Of a stretch of DNA of 64,000 nucleotides, positions 40,505 through 48,202 are shown one piece after another. The notes under the pieces are model-generated. The model made no database searches. It worked only from the letters and a program-made list of their open reading frames with translations, and was not told the DNA's origin. Origin of the DNA: Methylophaga sp. (lineage in GTDB: Bacteria; Pseudomonadota; Gammaproteobacteria; Nitrosococcales; Methylophagaceae); NCBI RefSeq assembly GCF_009711715.1, contig NZ_VENF01000012.1, positions 1 through 64,000 of the forward strand, given 5' to 3'. A program made the position numbers and the translations under genes. Position 1 is the first letter of the stretch, and every line of letters begins with the position of its first letter.

Positions 40505-41575
40505 TTATGACAAGGCGTGCTGGGCGAGCGCCCAGTTCACATGTTCTCTGACAAGTGCTGAAGGATGGGTCTGTTTGTTTTGCAAAGCGTTGATCACTGC
40601 AGGCGAGCTGTCTGCATTCCCCAGAGCGACAGCGATATTACGCAGCCAGCATTCATAACCGATACGACGAATCGGGCTGCCTTCCAGTCGCTGCAGAAAT
40701 TCCTGCTCCGTCCAGTTGAATAAATCGACCAGTTGCGGGGCATCCAGGCCCTCACGCGGCAGGTAATCTGACTCCACTGTGGCCTGCGCATATTTATTCC
40801 AGGGACAGACCAGCTGGCAGTCATCACAGCCGTAGATGCGATTGCCCATCAGGGGGCGGAACACCTCCGGTATCGAACCGCGCAGTTCAATTGTGAGGTA
40901 GGAAATACAGCGACGGGCATCCAGTTGATACGGTGCCACAATCGCCTGTGTCGGGCAGATATCAATACAGGCAGTGCAACTGCCGCAATGCGCCGAAGTG
41001 GTTTCTGTCAGCGGCAGCGGTAGATCGGTGTAGATTTCGCCCAGGAAAAAATAGGAACCACAGTCACGGCTGAGTACATTGGTATGTTTGCCTATCCAGC
41101 CCAGACCGGCTTTCTCGGCAATGGCCTTTTCCATCACCGGCGCGCTGTCAGTAAATACCCGATAGCCCATCGGTCCGACTTCCTTTTCGATTTTTGCGGC
41201 CAGCCTGGCCAGTCGTTTGCGCATCAGTTTGTGATAATCCCGTCCCAGCGCATAACGGGAAATAAAGGCTTTGTCGCCATTCCCAATCACCTCCCAGGGG
41301 TCGGCAGCTTCCCCCGGCCAGTAATCCATGCGTACGCTGATAACGCGGACGGTACCTTCCACCAGCAAATCAGGCCGGGTACGCTTTTCACCATGCTTGT
41401 GCATAAACGCCATCTCGCCGTGAAAGCCTTTGGCGAGCCAGCTTTGCAGCCTTTCTTCAGCATCGTGCAGATCAATATCACTGACACCCAGCGCCTGAAA
41501 GCCCAGCGAACGGGCCCAGCGCTGCATTCTGTCGAGTAATGCCTGTGACTCTGATGTTGTGAATTTTTCACTCAT
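40505..41575 (-). CDS. queG: Epoxyqueuosine reductase
   Basis: QueG, a cobalamin- and FeS-dependent enzyme, performs the last step of queuosine tRNA modification. The 356-residue protein has FHGEMAFM near the N terminus, DSAPVMEKAIAEKAGLGWIG, and two [4Fe-4S] motifs, CGSCTACIDICPTQAI and CDDCQLVCPWN. It is divergent from nnr, with about 47 bp between the starts, the same arrangement as queG/nnr in E. coli. Confidence 0.94.
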   Translation of the reverse strand: MSEKFTTSESQALLDRMQRWARSLGFQALGVSDIDLHDAEERLQSWLAKGFHGEMAFMHKHGEKRTRPDLLVEGTVRVISVRMDYWPGEAADPWEVIGNGDKAFISRYALGRDYHKLMRKRLARLAAKIEKEVGPMGYRVFTDSAPVMEKAIAEKAGLGWIGKHTNVLSRDCGSYFFLGEIYTDLPLPLTETTSAHCGSCTACIDICPTQAIVAPYQLDARRCISYLTIELRGSIPEVFRPLMGNRIYGCDDCQLVCPWNKYAQATVESDYLPREGLDAPQLVDLFNWTEQEFLQRLEGSPIRRIGYECWLRNIAVALGNADSSPAVINALQNKQTHPSALVREHVNWALAQHALS

Positions 41576-41622
41576 GCACGTTATTATAAATGTTTAAGCA
41601 ACGCTAATTGGGGCCCGGCTTT

Positions 41623-43110
41623 ATGCTTACTCTGCCACACGAACTGTATAGTGCCGAACAGACCCGCGAACTTGACCGACTCGTGATAGAACAGCACCGG
41701 ATTGCCGCTGGTCAATTGATGGCAAGGGCCGGTGCCGGCGCGCTTCAGGCGCTCAAACATTTCTGGTCGGAGGCCAAGCAGATCGTGGTGGTCAGTGGCA
41801 GCGGCAATAACGGCGGTGACGGTTATGAACTGGCACGTCAGGCCTTACTGGATGGATACCGGGTCAAGCTGTTTGAAGTCGGTCACATCGATAAAATGAG
41901 CGATGAAACCCGCGCGGCGCGTGAAGCCCTACAAGCCGTTGCTGATGTGATTCATCCCTTTGAAGGCAGCCTCCCGGCTGCGGATGTGGTTGTAGATGCC
42001 TTATTCGGTACCGGCCTGGATCGTGCGGTTGAAGGCCGCTATGCCAGCGCAATTGAGGCCATCAATAACGCTTACCCTGCACCAATTCTATCGCTGGACA
42101 TTCCATCCGGCATTCATGCCGACACTGGCAAAGCCCTGGGAGTGGCGGTTAGAGCCTCGGTCACGCTGAGTTTTATCGGTCTTAACAAAGGCCTGTTTAC
42201 CGGTGATGCGCCGGATTACTGTGGCCAAATCTGTTTTGATTCTTTGCAGGTACCCTCAGTGGTTTACCAGGCTGTCATGGCTGACGCTTTGCGCATCGAA
42301 CTGCCGCAATACCGTGAGCTGCTATCCCCGCGTCCGCGTACGGCTCATAAAGGCTTGTATGGCCACCTCGTCGTTATCGGGGGTGACAATGGCATGCCCG
42401 GTGCCGCACGGGTTGCTGCTGAAGCCGGTGCCCGTGTCGGCAGTGGCCTTGTCAGTATTGCCACCCATTCCGCGCACAGTGCCATCTTGAATCAGGCACG
42501 GCCGGAGTTGATGTGTCATGGCATTGAACATGCCGAGGCTCTTGCACCGTTACTGGATAAAGCCAGCATACTGGCCATCGGCCCCGGTCTGGGTCAGAGT
42601 CACTGGAGCCAGACGCTGTTTGCGCGTGCTCTGGATGCTGAAAAACCGATGGTGGTCGATGCGGATGCACTTAATATGCTGAGCCAGGCGCCTCAACAGC
42701 GTGATAACTGGATTCTGACCCCGCATCCCGGTGAAGCAGCGCGTCTTCTGAGTTGTAGCAGCCGCGAGATTCAAGCCAACCGCTTTGAGGCTGTGCAACA
42801 ACTGCAACAACGCTATGGCGGTGTAATTGTGCTGAAAGGGGCTGGCACATTGCTTTATGATGGCAAGCTGCCGATTCGGCTCTGCACTGCTGGCAACCCC
42901 GGCATGGCTAGCGGCGGCATGGGCGATGCGCTGACCGGTGTCATTGGCGGACTACTGGCTCAGCGACTGAGCCTGATTGACGCTGCCTCTCTCGGCGTTT
43001 TGCTGCATGCGATGGCAGCGGATAAAGCAGCCGAAAAAGAGGGTGAGCGCGGTATGCTGGCAATGGATTTAATGCCCCATCTGCGACATCTCGTTAACCT
43101 GCATTATTGA
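41623..43110 (+). CDS. nnr: Bifunctional NAD(P)H-hydrate epimerase/dehydratase
   Basis: About 495 residues. The N-terminal YjeF domain (epimerase) has VSGSGNNGGDGYELARQ and DALFGTGL; the C-terminal ADP-dependent dehydratase has HKGLYGHLVVIGGDNGMPGA, VVDADALNML, LTPHPGEAARLL and GNPGMASGGMGDALTGVI. Together they repair hydrated NAD(P)H. I use ATG 41623; the longer frame begins with TTG at 41608 without better support. First gene of nnr-tsaE-amiB-mutL. Confidence 0.94.
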   Translation: MLTLPHELYSAEQTRELDRLVIEQHRIAAGQLMARAGAGALQALKHFWSEAKQIVVVSGSGNNGGDGYELARQALLDGYRVKLFEVGHIDKMSDETRAAREALQAVADVIHPFEGSLPAADVVVDALFGTGLDRAVEGRYASAIEAINNAYPAPILSLDIPSGIHADTGKALGVAVRASVTLSFIGLNKGLFTGDAPDYCGQICFDSLQVPSVVYQAVMADALRIELPQYRELLSPRPRTAHKGLYGHLVVIGGDNGMPGAARVAAEAGARVGSGLVSIATHSAHSAILNQARPELMCHGIEHAEALAPLLDKASILAIGPGLGQSHWSQTLFARALDAEKPMVVDADALNMLSQAPQQRDNWILTPHPGEAARLLSCSSREIQANRFEAVQQLQQRYGGVIVLKGAGTLLYDGKLPIRLCTAGNPGMASGGMGDALTGVIGGLLAQRLSLIDAASLGVLLHAMAADKAAEKEGERGMLAMDLMPHLRHLVNLHY

Positions 43111-43122
43111 GAGAACGTTATT

Positions 43123-43578
43123 TTGCAAATATTTCTGGCTGATGAATCCGCAACACTGGCGCTGGGCGCCAGGCTGGCCGCTGCCTGCCCTGCGGAACTC
43201 TGTGTTATCCACTTGGAAGGTGAGCTCGGTGCCGGTAAAACTACGCTGACACGCGGCTTTCTGCAGGCACTGGGTCATCAGGGCAAAGTCAAAAGTCCTA
43301 CCTATACTCTGGTTGAACATTACGCCTTGCCGGACCGACCGGTCTATCACTTTGATTTATACCGCCTCAGTGATCCGGGCGAACTGGAGTTTCTGGGACT
43401 TGATGATTACTTCAGCCCGCGGGCGATTTGCCTGATTGAGTGGGCAAAACGAGGGAGTGAGTATTTACCAAAGCCGGATTTACTGGTCGAACTGCATTAC
43501 CGTGATCAGGGTCGGCAGGCACATATTTCAGCGCAATCCCCACGCGGTGAGAAAATCTGTGCGAAACTTCACATTTAA
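43123..43578 (+). CDS. tsaE: tRNA t6A synthesis ATPase TsaE
   Basis: TsaE is the ATPase of the TsaBDE complex that makes threonylcarbamoyladenosine-37 in tRNA. The 151-residue protein has Walker [28 protein letters not shown], the [17 protein letters not shown] region and LIEWAKRG. The start appears to be TTG 43123, preceded by GAGAGAA; no ATG is nearby. Confidence 0.93.
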   Translation: MQIFLADESATLALGARLAAACPAELCVIHLEGELGAGKTTLTRGFLQALGHQGKVKSPTYTLVEHYALPDRPVYHFDLYRLSDPGELEFLGLDDYFSPRAICLIEWAKRGSEYLPKPDLLVELHYRDQGRQAHISAQSPRGEKICAKLHI

Positions 43579-43676
43579 TTCAGGTTTCAGGTCTATCTTG
43601 CTTATTTAAAAAGAAAACTTGATTTTTTCAATACCGCTCGACAAAATGTTATTCAAGTCGTTTATAGGATGATGAG

Positions 43677-45032
43677 ATGCGCCGTCTCCTGCTTAGTTTT
43701 TGCTTATTATTGTTTAGTGCTGTTGTCTGGGCAGATTCAGTTCAGGGCATCCGTGTGTCACATGATGACACGAGCGCGCGGCTGGTTTTCGATCTCGATG
43801 CCAGCGCAGACTACAACACGTTCACGCTGGAAAATCCCGATCGGCTGGTTATCGATATCAAGGATTTTCGCCAGCGCGAGAAACTTATCATCCCGTCCCT
43901 GATTAATACCCCGGTACAGTCTGTCCGCTATGCTGCCTATGATCGTGAAACGCTGCGCATCGTTCTCGATCTGGCGCATGAAGTGCGATACGAAACCCAG
44001 ACGCTTGGACCAAATAAAGGCTATCCGCACCGGCTTGTGGTGGATCTGGACTACACTGCCAAGCAGGCCAGACAATCCCTGATGGCCGCCCGCCAAGAAG
44101 CTGAACAGGAGCAGCAGCAACCTGTCGACAGTGCCGAGCAACAGGCAGAAGCCCGGGCCAAAATTATCAAGACCAGCAAGGTCCTGCCACGCCGCGACAT
44201 CGTGATCGCGATTGACCCCGGCCATGGCGGCCAAGACCCGGGTGCCATTGGCCCTAAAGGTACCAGGGAAAAAGACATCGTGCTCTCGATAGCCAAACGC
44301 CTGGCGCGACTGGTGGATCAGGAACCCGGTATGCGTTCTTATCTGACCCGCGATAATGATGTGTTTATCAGCCTGCGTCAGCGTATCCGTCGCGCCCATG
44401 AAAATGGGGCTGATATGTTTATCTCGATTCATGCTGACGCTTTCCACAATCACCGTGCCCGAGGCTCATCTGTATACGTCCTGTCTCAGCGGGGGGCCAG
44501 TAGTGAGGCGGCGCAGATTCTGGCGGATCGTGAAAACGCGGCTGACCTTGCCGGCGGTATTAGTCTGGAAGATAAAGATGACTTGCTGGCTTCAGTCCTG
44601 CTGGATCTTTCGCAGACCGCCAGCCTGGAAGCCAGTCTGGAAGTTGCCAACACCGTATTGTCAGGCCTCAAGCGGGTCGGTCATGTACACAAAAAACAGG
44701 TCGAATCAGCCGCATTCGTTGTGCTGAAATCACCGGATATTCCCTCCGTGCTGGTGGAAACCGCATTCATTTCCAACCCGGACGAAGAGCGCCGTCTTCG
44801 CACTGCCAGCCATCAGGCCAAACTGGCACAGGCGATGATGGTCGGTATTCGCAATTACTTCCAGCGTAACCCGTTACCGGGCACCAGCCTGCCACAACAG
44901 CATATTGTCAGTGCCGGCGACACCCTCAGTATGATCGCCCAGCGTTACCAGGTCAGTATGGCCGATATCCGCTCGGTCAATGATATGTCGGGTACCACCA
45001 TTCAGATCGGTGACGTGCTGAAAATTCCTTAA
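43677..45032 (+). CDS. amiB: N-acetylmuramoyl-L-alanine amidase AmiB
   Basis: This secreted zinc amidase cleaves septal peptidoglycan during daughter-cell separation. The 451-residue precursor has a signal peptide (MRRLLLSFCLLLFSAVVWA), an AMIN domain (about 25-130), and an amidase_3 domain (about 178-395) with AIDPGHGGQDPGAIG, the zinc Glu in GTREKDIVLS, and SIHADAFHN. A C-terminal LysM follows (HIVSAGDTLSMIAQRYQV). The LysM and the tsaE-mutL position indicate AmiB, normally activated by EnvC/NlpD-type factors. Confidence 0.94.
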   Translation: MRRLLLSFCLLLFSAVVWADSVQGIRVSHDDTSARLVFDLDASADYNTFTLENPDRLVIDIKDFRQREKLIIPSLINTPVQSVRYAAYDRETLRIVLDLAHEVRYETQTLGPNKGYPHRLVVDLDYTAKQARQSLMAARQEAEQEQQQPVDSAEQQAEARAKIIKTSKVLPRRDIVIAIDPGHGGQDPGAIGPKGTREKDIVLSIAKRLARLVDQEPGMRSYLTRDNDVFISLRQRIRRAHENGADMFISIHADAFHNHRARGSSVYVLSQRGASSEAAQILADRENAADLAGGISLEDKDDLLASVLLDLSQTASLEASLEVANTVLSGLKRVGHVHKKQVESAAFVVLKSPDIPSVLVETAFISNPDEERRLRTASHQAKLAQAMMVGIRNYFQRNPLPGTSLPQQHIVSAGDTLSMIAQRYQVSMADIRSVNDMSGTTIQIGDVLKIP

Positions 45033-45050
45033 GCTCAATTCTGATTCAAG

Positions 45051-45180
45051 CACAAAGGCACAGAGTTCACAGTGGTAACGCATTGCTATCGAGCTATATG
45101 ATGCCTTCAGTAGTGAATGAAGCCAGGCTGTTGAAACAGCTATTACTCTAATGATCTGTGTGCCTCTGTGGTTAGCCTGA
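45051..45180. repeat. Intergenic unit with inverted CACAGAGG-type ends
   Basis: The 185-bp gap between amiB and mutL holds AAGGCACAGAG near 45056 and, inverted, GTGCCTCTGTGGTTA near 45160. The same motif pair bounds units near 52999-53274 and 62041-62182. It looks like a short nonautonomous repeat, with poorly matched arms in this copy. No coding frame. Confidence 0.45.
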
Positions 45181-45217
45181 ATATAGCTTGCTCCGGACGA
45201 ACTGCTAAACTAGCGAA

Positions 45218-46870
45218 ATGATCAATCGTATTCATGCGCTGCCCCTGCACCTTGCCAATCAGATTGCCGCCGGCGAGGTGGTCGAACGCCCGGCTTCCGT
45301 ACTCAAGGAACTGGTCGAAAACAGTATTGATGCCGGTGCCAGTCAGATTGATATCCAGATTGAAGGCGCCGGCCGGCAGTTGGTCAAAGTCACCGATAAC
45401 GGTGGTGGCATTCATCCGGATGATCTGCCTCTAGCACTCAGCCGCCACGCCACCAGCAAAATAAACAGCAGTGAACAACTCAGTCATATCGCCAGCCTCG
45501 GCTTTCGCGGCGAAGCCCTGCCCAGTATCGCTTCGGTGTCCAGACTAACCCTCGCATCCAAACAAGCTGATCAGGAATGTGGCTGGCAACTGAACAGCGA
45601 GGCCGACAGCCCGGAACCCGTCGCCCACCCTGACGGTACCAGCGTCAGCGTCGCAGAACTGTTTTTCAATCTGCCGGCCAGACGTCGATTTCTGCGCAGT
45701 GACAAAACGGAACTGCAGCATCTTCTCACGACCTTCAACCGGCTCGCTTTGAGCCGCTTTGATATCGGTTTCAGTGGCCGTTTCGGTGACAATCATCAGA
45801 TCAAGCTGCCAGCGATCGCTGACACAGCAGCGCACAAACAACGTATCGCTAAAATATGCGGTCAGAGTTTCGCCCGGGACGCCTGTTATCTGGAGCAGCA
45901 GTTTGAGGATATCCGTCTGCGTGGCTGGGTCGGCAAGCGCCGTGCTCACCGTGCTCAGACCGATGTGCAGTATTTCTTTATTAACGGCCGGGTCATCCGT
46001 GACCGCATTATCAACCATGCCGTGCGTCAGGCTTATGGAGAAACCCTGCCGCCGGGCAGACAGCCTGCTTATGTGCTGTACCTGACCCTGCCGCTGGATC
46101 GGGTCGATGTCAATGTGCACCCCACCAAGCATGAAGTGCGCTTTCGTGACGCCCGCCTGATTCATGGTTTGATTACCCGTGCCGTCGAAGAAGCGCTGGA
46201 AAGCGAGACCAGTGTGGCCGGGGCTCAGGATGAACTACCGTTGCCGGCAGTGACATCACCGCAGGTCACGGAAAAAGCGACCTCATATCATACTCAGCCG
46301 GAATCAAAATCCGTCAGCGCAACAGCAGCACCGGCAAGTCTGCGTCGACAGGATGACATAGTCGTTTTGCACCAGCGTTTTGGGCTGATTTTTTCTGGGG
46401 AGCCGCTGCTGGTTGATTTACAGGCAGCAGACCGTGCACTTCGACAAGCGCAATTTCGTAAGGCTGAGGCACGCGGTGAGCTGACTTCCCGGCCGATTCT
46501 GGTACCGCTGCAACTGGCGCTCTCAAGTGCTGCGCTGGCACTGATTGACCAACACCAGGCACTGCTTGAGCGCATGGCAATCAGTATTGAATTAAGCGCG
46601 GATACGGCAGCGGTTAAGCGCATTCCCTACCTGCTGTCCCAGGTCGATTTGCAGCAACTGGTGCAAACCGTGATCACCACACTGGATAAGCATGGTGAAG
46701 ACAGTGCCGCCATGATCGCGGCGCTTACCGGCTTGATCCCGCTGTCACCGGTCCATTCTCAAGCACAGGCCCGGCAGATTATCGCTGAGTTGGCGCAAGT
46801 CCCCGACCAGATAAAAAGCTGGCAACAGAAACTTGATCCGGCCACATTGAGTGGCTTATTCTCGAACTGA
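45218..46870 (+). CDS. mutL: DNA mismatch repair protein MutL
   Basis: MutL links MutS mismatch recognition to strand removal. The 550-residue protein has the GHKL ATPase N-terminal domain: ELVENSIDAGASQIDIQ, DNGGGIHPDDL, ATSKI, GFRGEALPSIASV, and the MutL-type VNVHPTKHEVRF near 300. The C-terminal dimerisation domain (about 380-550) lacks the DQHAAHERI.. endonuclease type motif (it has LALIDQHQALLERMAI) and the protein is shorter than E. coli MutL, mainly in the linker. I cannot place a methyl-directed strand signal from this window. Confidence 0.94.
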   Translation: MINRIHALPLHLANQIAAGEVVERPASVLKELVENSIDAGASQIDIQIEGAGRQLVKVTDNGGGIHPDDLPLALSRHATSKINSSEQLSHIASLGFRGEALPSIASVSRLTLASKQADQECGWQLNSEADSPEPVAHPDGTSVSVAELFFNLPARRRFLRSDKTELQHLLTTFNRLALSRFDIGFSGRFGDNHQIKLPAIADTAAHKQRIAKICGQSFARDACYLEQQFEDIRLRGWVGKRRAHRAQTDVQYFFINGRVIRDRIINHAVRQAYGETLPPGRQPAYVLYLTLPLDRVDVNVHPTKHEVRFRDARLIHGLITRAVEEALESETSVAGAQDELPLPAVTSPQVTEKATSYHTQPESKSVSATAAPASLRRQDDIVVLHQRFGLIFSGEPLLVDLQAADRALRQAQFRKAEARGELTSRPILVPLQLALSSAALALIDQHQALLERMAISIELSADTAAVKRIPYLLSQVDLQQLVQTVITTLDKHGEDSAAMIAALTGLIPLSPVHSQAQARQIIAELAQVPDQIKSWQQKLDPATLSGLFSN

Positions 46871-46895
46871 CCTTTAAGCCACAAAGCAGGATGTT

Positions 46896-48020
46896 ATGGC
46901 CAAATCAGCCCGACCGTCACCTTCGCTCATACCCGCCATCCTGGCACTTGTTGTCCTGGTTGTTCTGGGCTATATCCTGTTTGCAGATTTACAGCCCTCG
47001 CGGACTGAACACACCGTCACCCCGCCGATTGAAATTGAGGAACCGGAGTTAGAGGTTATCACCGAAGAAACACCGCAGCCGGCGATTGATCAGGACCAGC
47101 TAGCCGAGGAGGAAGCCGGAACCTTCGTGGATAATCTGGCCCCCTCTCCGGCGGAGAACGAAACCGTCATGATCTCGGAAGAACAAGGGGAATTTGTTCG
47201 CCATGACGGACTCATCGCGATTCCCCGGCTGGAGCACCGCGATACCACCGTGGGCGATTTGATGAAAGATGGCAGTTTGAGTGATGATACGCCACTCACC
47301 CTGAATTACATCGAAACCGAAGAAACGCAAACGACTTTGCGTGAACTCGACCAGACTATCGAAGATAAAACGCAGCGCATCACGCTGGCCCAACCTGACG
47401 GCAGCCGTCGTGAAGCTCCACTGGCTGATTTACTTAATGACAAAAGCCTGGAACCTGATGCCTCAATCACCATGATCACGGAGAAAAAGCAAACCCGGCA
47501 AATCACGGCTGGAGAACTGGCGGCATCCGACCTCTCACCGTCACAGGAAGTCATCGCCACTATCAATCGGGGCGTGGAAGAACTGTCGGTCAAAGATATC
47601 GTACAGTCCGGTGAACTGCCGGATAATGCGCTGTTTTACCTGCACCGGGTTACCGAAGCGGATCGACAGGGACTGTGGGGCATTATCCAGAGTGGGCTGA
47701 TTCAGCGGTTTCGCCAGGGGCTGTCACTGGAAGGTATTGCCAAGAATAAAGAGACTGTCAGTGTTACCATACCGGCCGATGCCGACGAACCGCTGCCGAC
47801 TGGCCTCAGTTCTTTCCTTGGAAAAATTCTGAATCAGAAAGTCGAGTCCAGCTATATCTATAATTTCAGCACCCACACCATGGGCCATGATCCGGATCTG
47901 ATTCATCCGGGCCAGCAATTGATCCTGATCCATTTCAGTCCGGATGAACTTAAACGCATTTACTTGTTCTTTGCCGAGCAGCGTAACGAACAGGCAGAGA
48001 GCTTCGCTATTCAGCCCTGA
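46896..48020 (+). CDS. Single-span membrane protein of unknown function
   Basis: This 374-residue protein was not recognised. It has a short basic N terminus, one transmembrane helix (about 12-30, IPAILALVVLVVLGYILFA), then an acidic, proline-rich stretch (about 40-75) and a soluble domain that should face the periplasm. The C-terminal part (GHDPDLIHPGQQLILIHFS) recalls the end of a LysM repeat, but the start of such a domain is not clear. It follows mutL by 25 bp, where miaA is common in relatives, and overlaps a 23-codon reading frame. It may take part in envelope functions. Confidence 0.7.
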   Translation: MAKSARPSPSLIPAILALVVLVVLGYILFADLQPSRTEHTVTPPIEIEEPELEVITEETPQPAIDQDQLAEEEAGTFVDNLAPSPAENETVMISEEQGEFVRHDGLIAIPRLEHRDTTVGDLMKDGSLSDDTPLTLNYIETEETQTTLRELDQTIEDKTQRITLAQPDGSRREAPLADLLNDKSLEPDASITMITEKKQTRQITAGELAASDLSPSQEVIATINRGVEELSVKDIVQSGELPDNALFYLHRVTEADRQGLWGIIQSGLIQRFRQGLSLEGIAKNKETVSVTIPADADEPLPTGLSSFLGKILNQKVESSYIYNFSTHTMGHDPDLIHPGQQLILIHFSPDELKRIYLFFAEQRNEQAESFAIQP

Positions 48021-48091
48021 TGCTTGATTTACTGTTTCTGCTGATTGTGGCCGGCATTATTGCCATTGCCTTTCTGATCCCGCTGGATTAA
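48020..48091 (+). CDS. Possible 23-residue membrane microprotein
   Basis: The ATG at 48020 overlaps the stop of the preceding gene as TGATG, the classic arrangement for reinitiation. The frame encodes 23 residues, MLDLLFLLIVAGIIAIAFLI then PLD, one complete hydrophobic helix with an acidic residue at each end. The size and composition fit a small single-span membrane protein that works with its upstream neighbour, but the evidence is limited to this overlap and the hydropathy. Confidence 0.42.
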   Translation: MLDLLFLLIVAGIIAIAFLIPLD

Positions 48092-48116
48092 GCCGCTGCA
48101 ATGTGCTCCAGCTTAT

Positions 48117-48176
48117 ATCCGCAGATTACTTAAAGGAAACGTTTTTCATCTGTGAAAACCGGCGAAATCTGCGGAT
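48117..48176. repeat. 60-bp unit with perfect 11-bp inverted ends
   Basis: ATCCGCAGATT (48117-48127) and AATCTGCGGAT (48166-48176) are exact inverted repeats around a 38-bp spacer, between two convergent genes. The same CCGCAGATT motif borders the broken GxxExxY gene at 62873 and 63285. It may be a tiny nonautonomous repeat and could also fold as a bidirectional terminator. Confidence 0.55.
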
Positions 48177-48202
48177 AAAACAGAAGCAAGCGTCCCTGAG
48201 GT

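Noticed and set aside
45218..46870. MutL as a truncated protein
   Set aside because: 550 residues is short, but both the ATPase and the C-terminal domain are present; the difference lies mainly in the linker.
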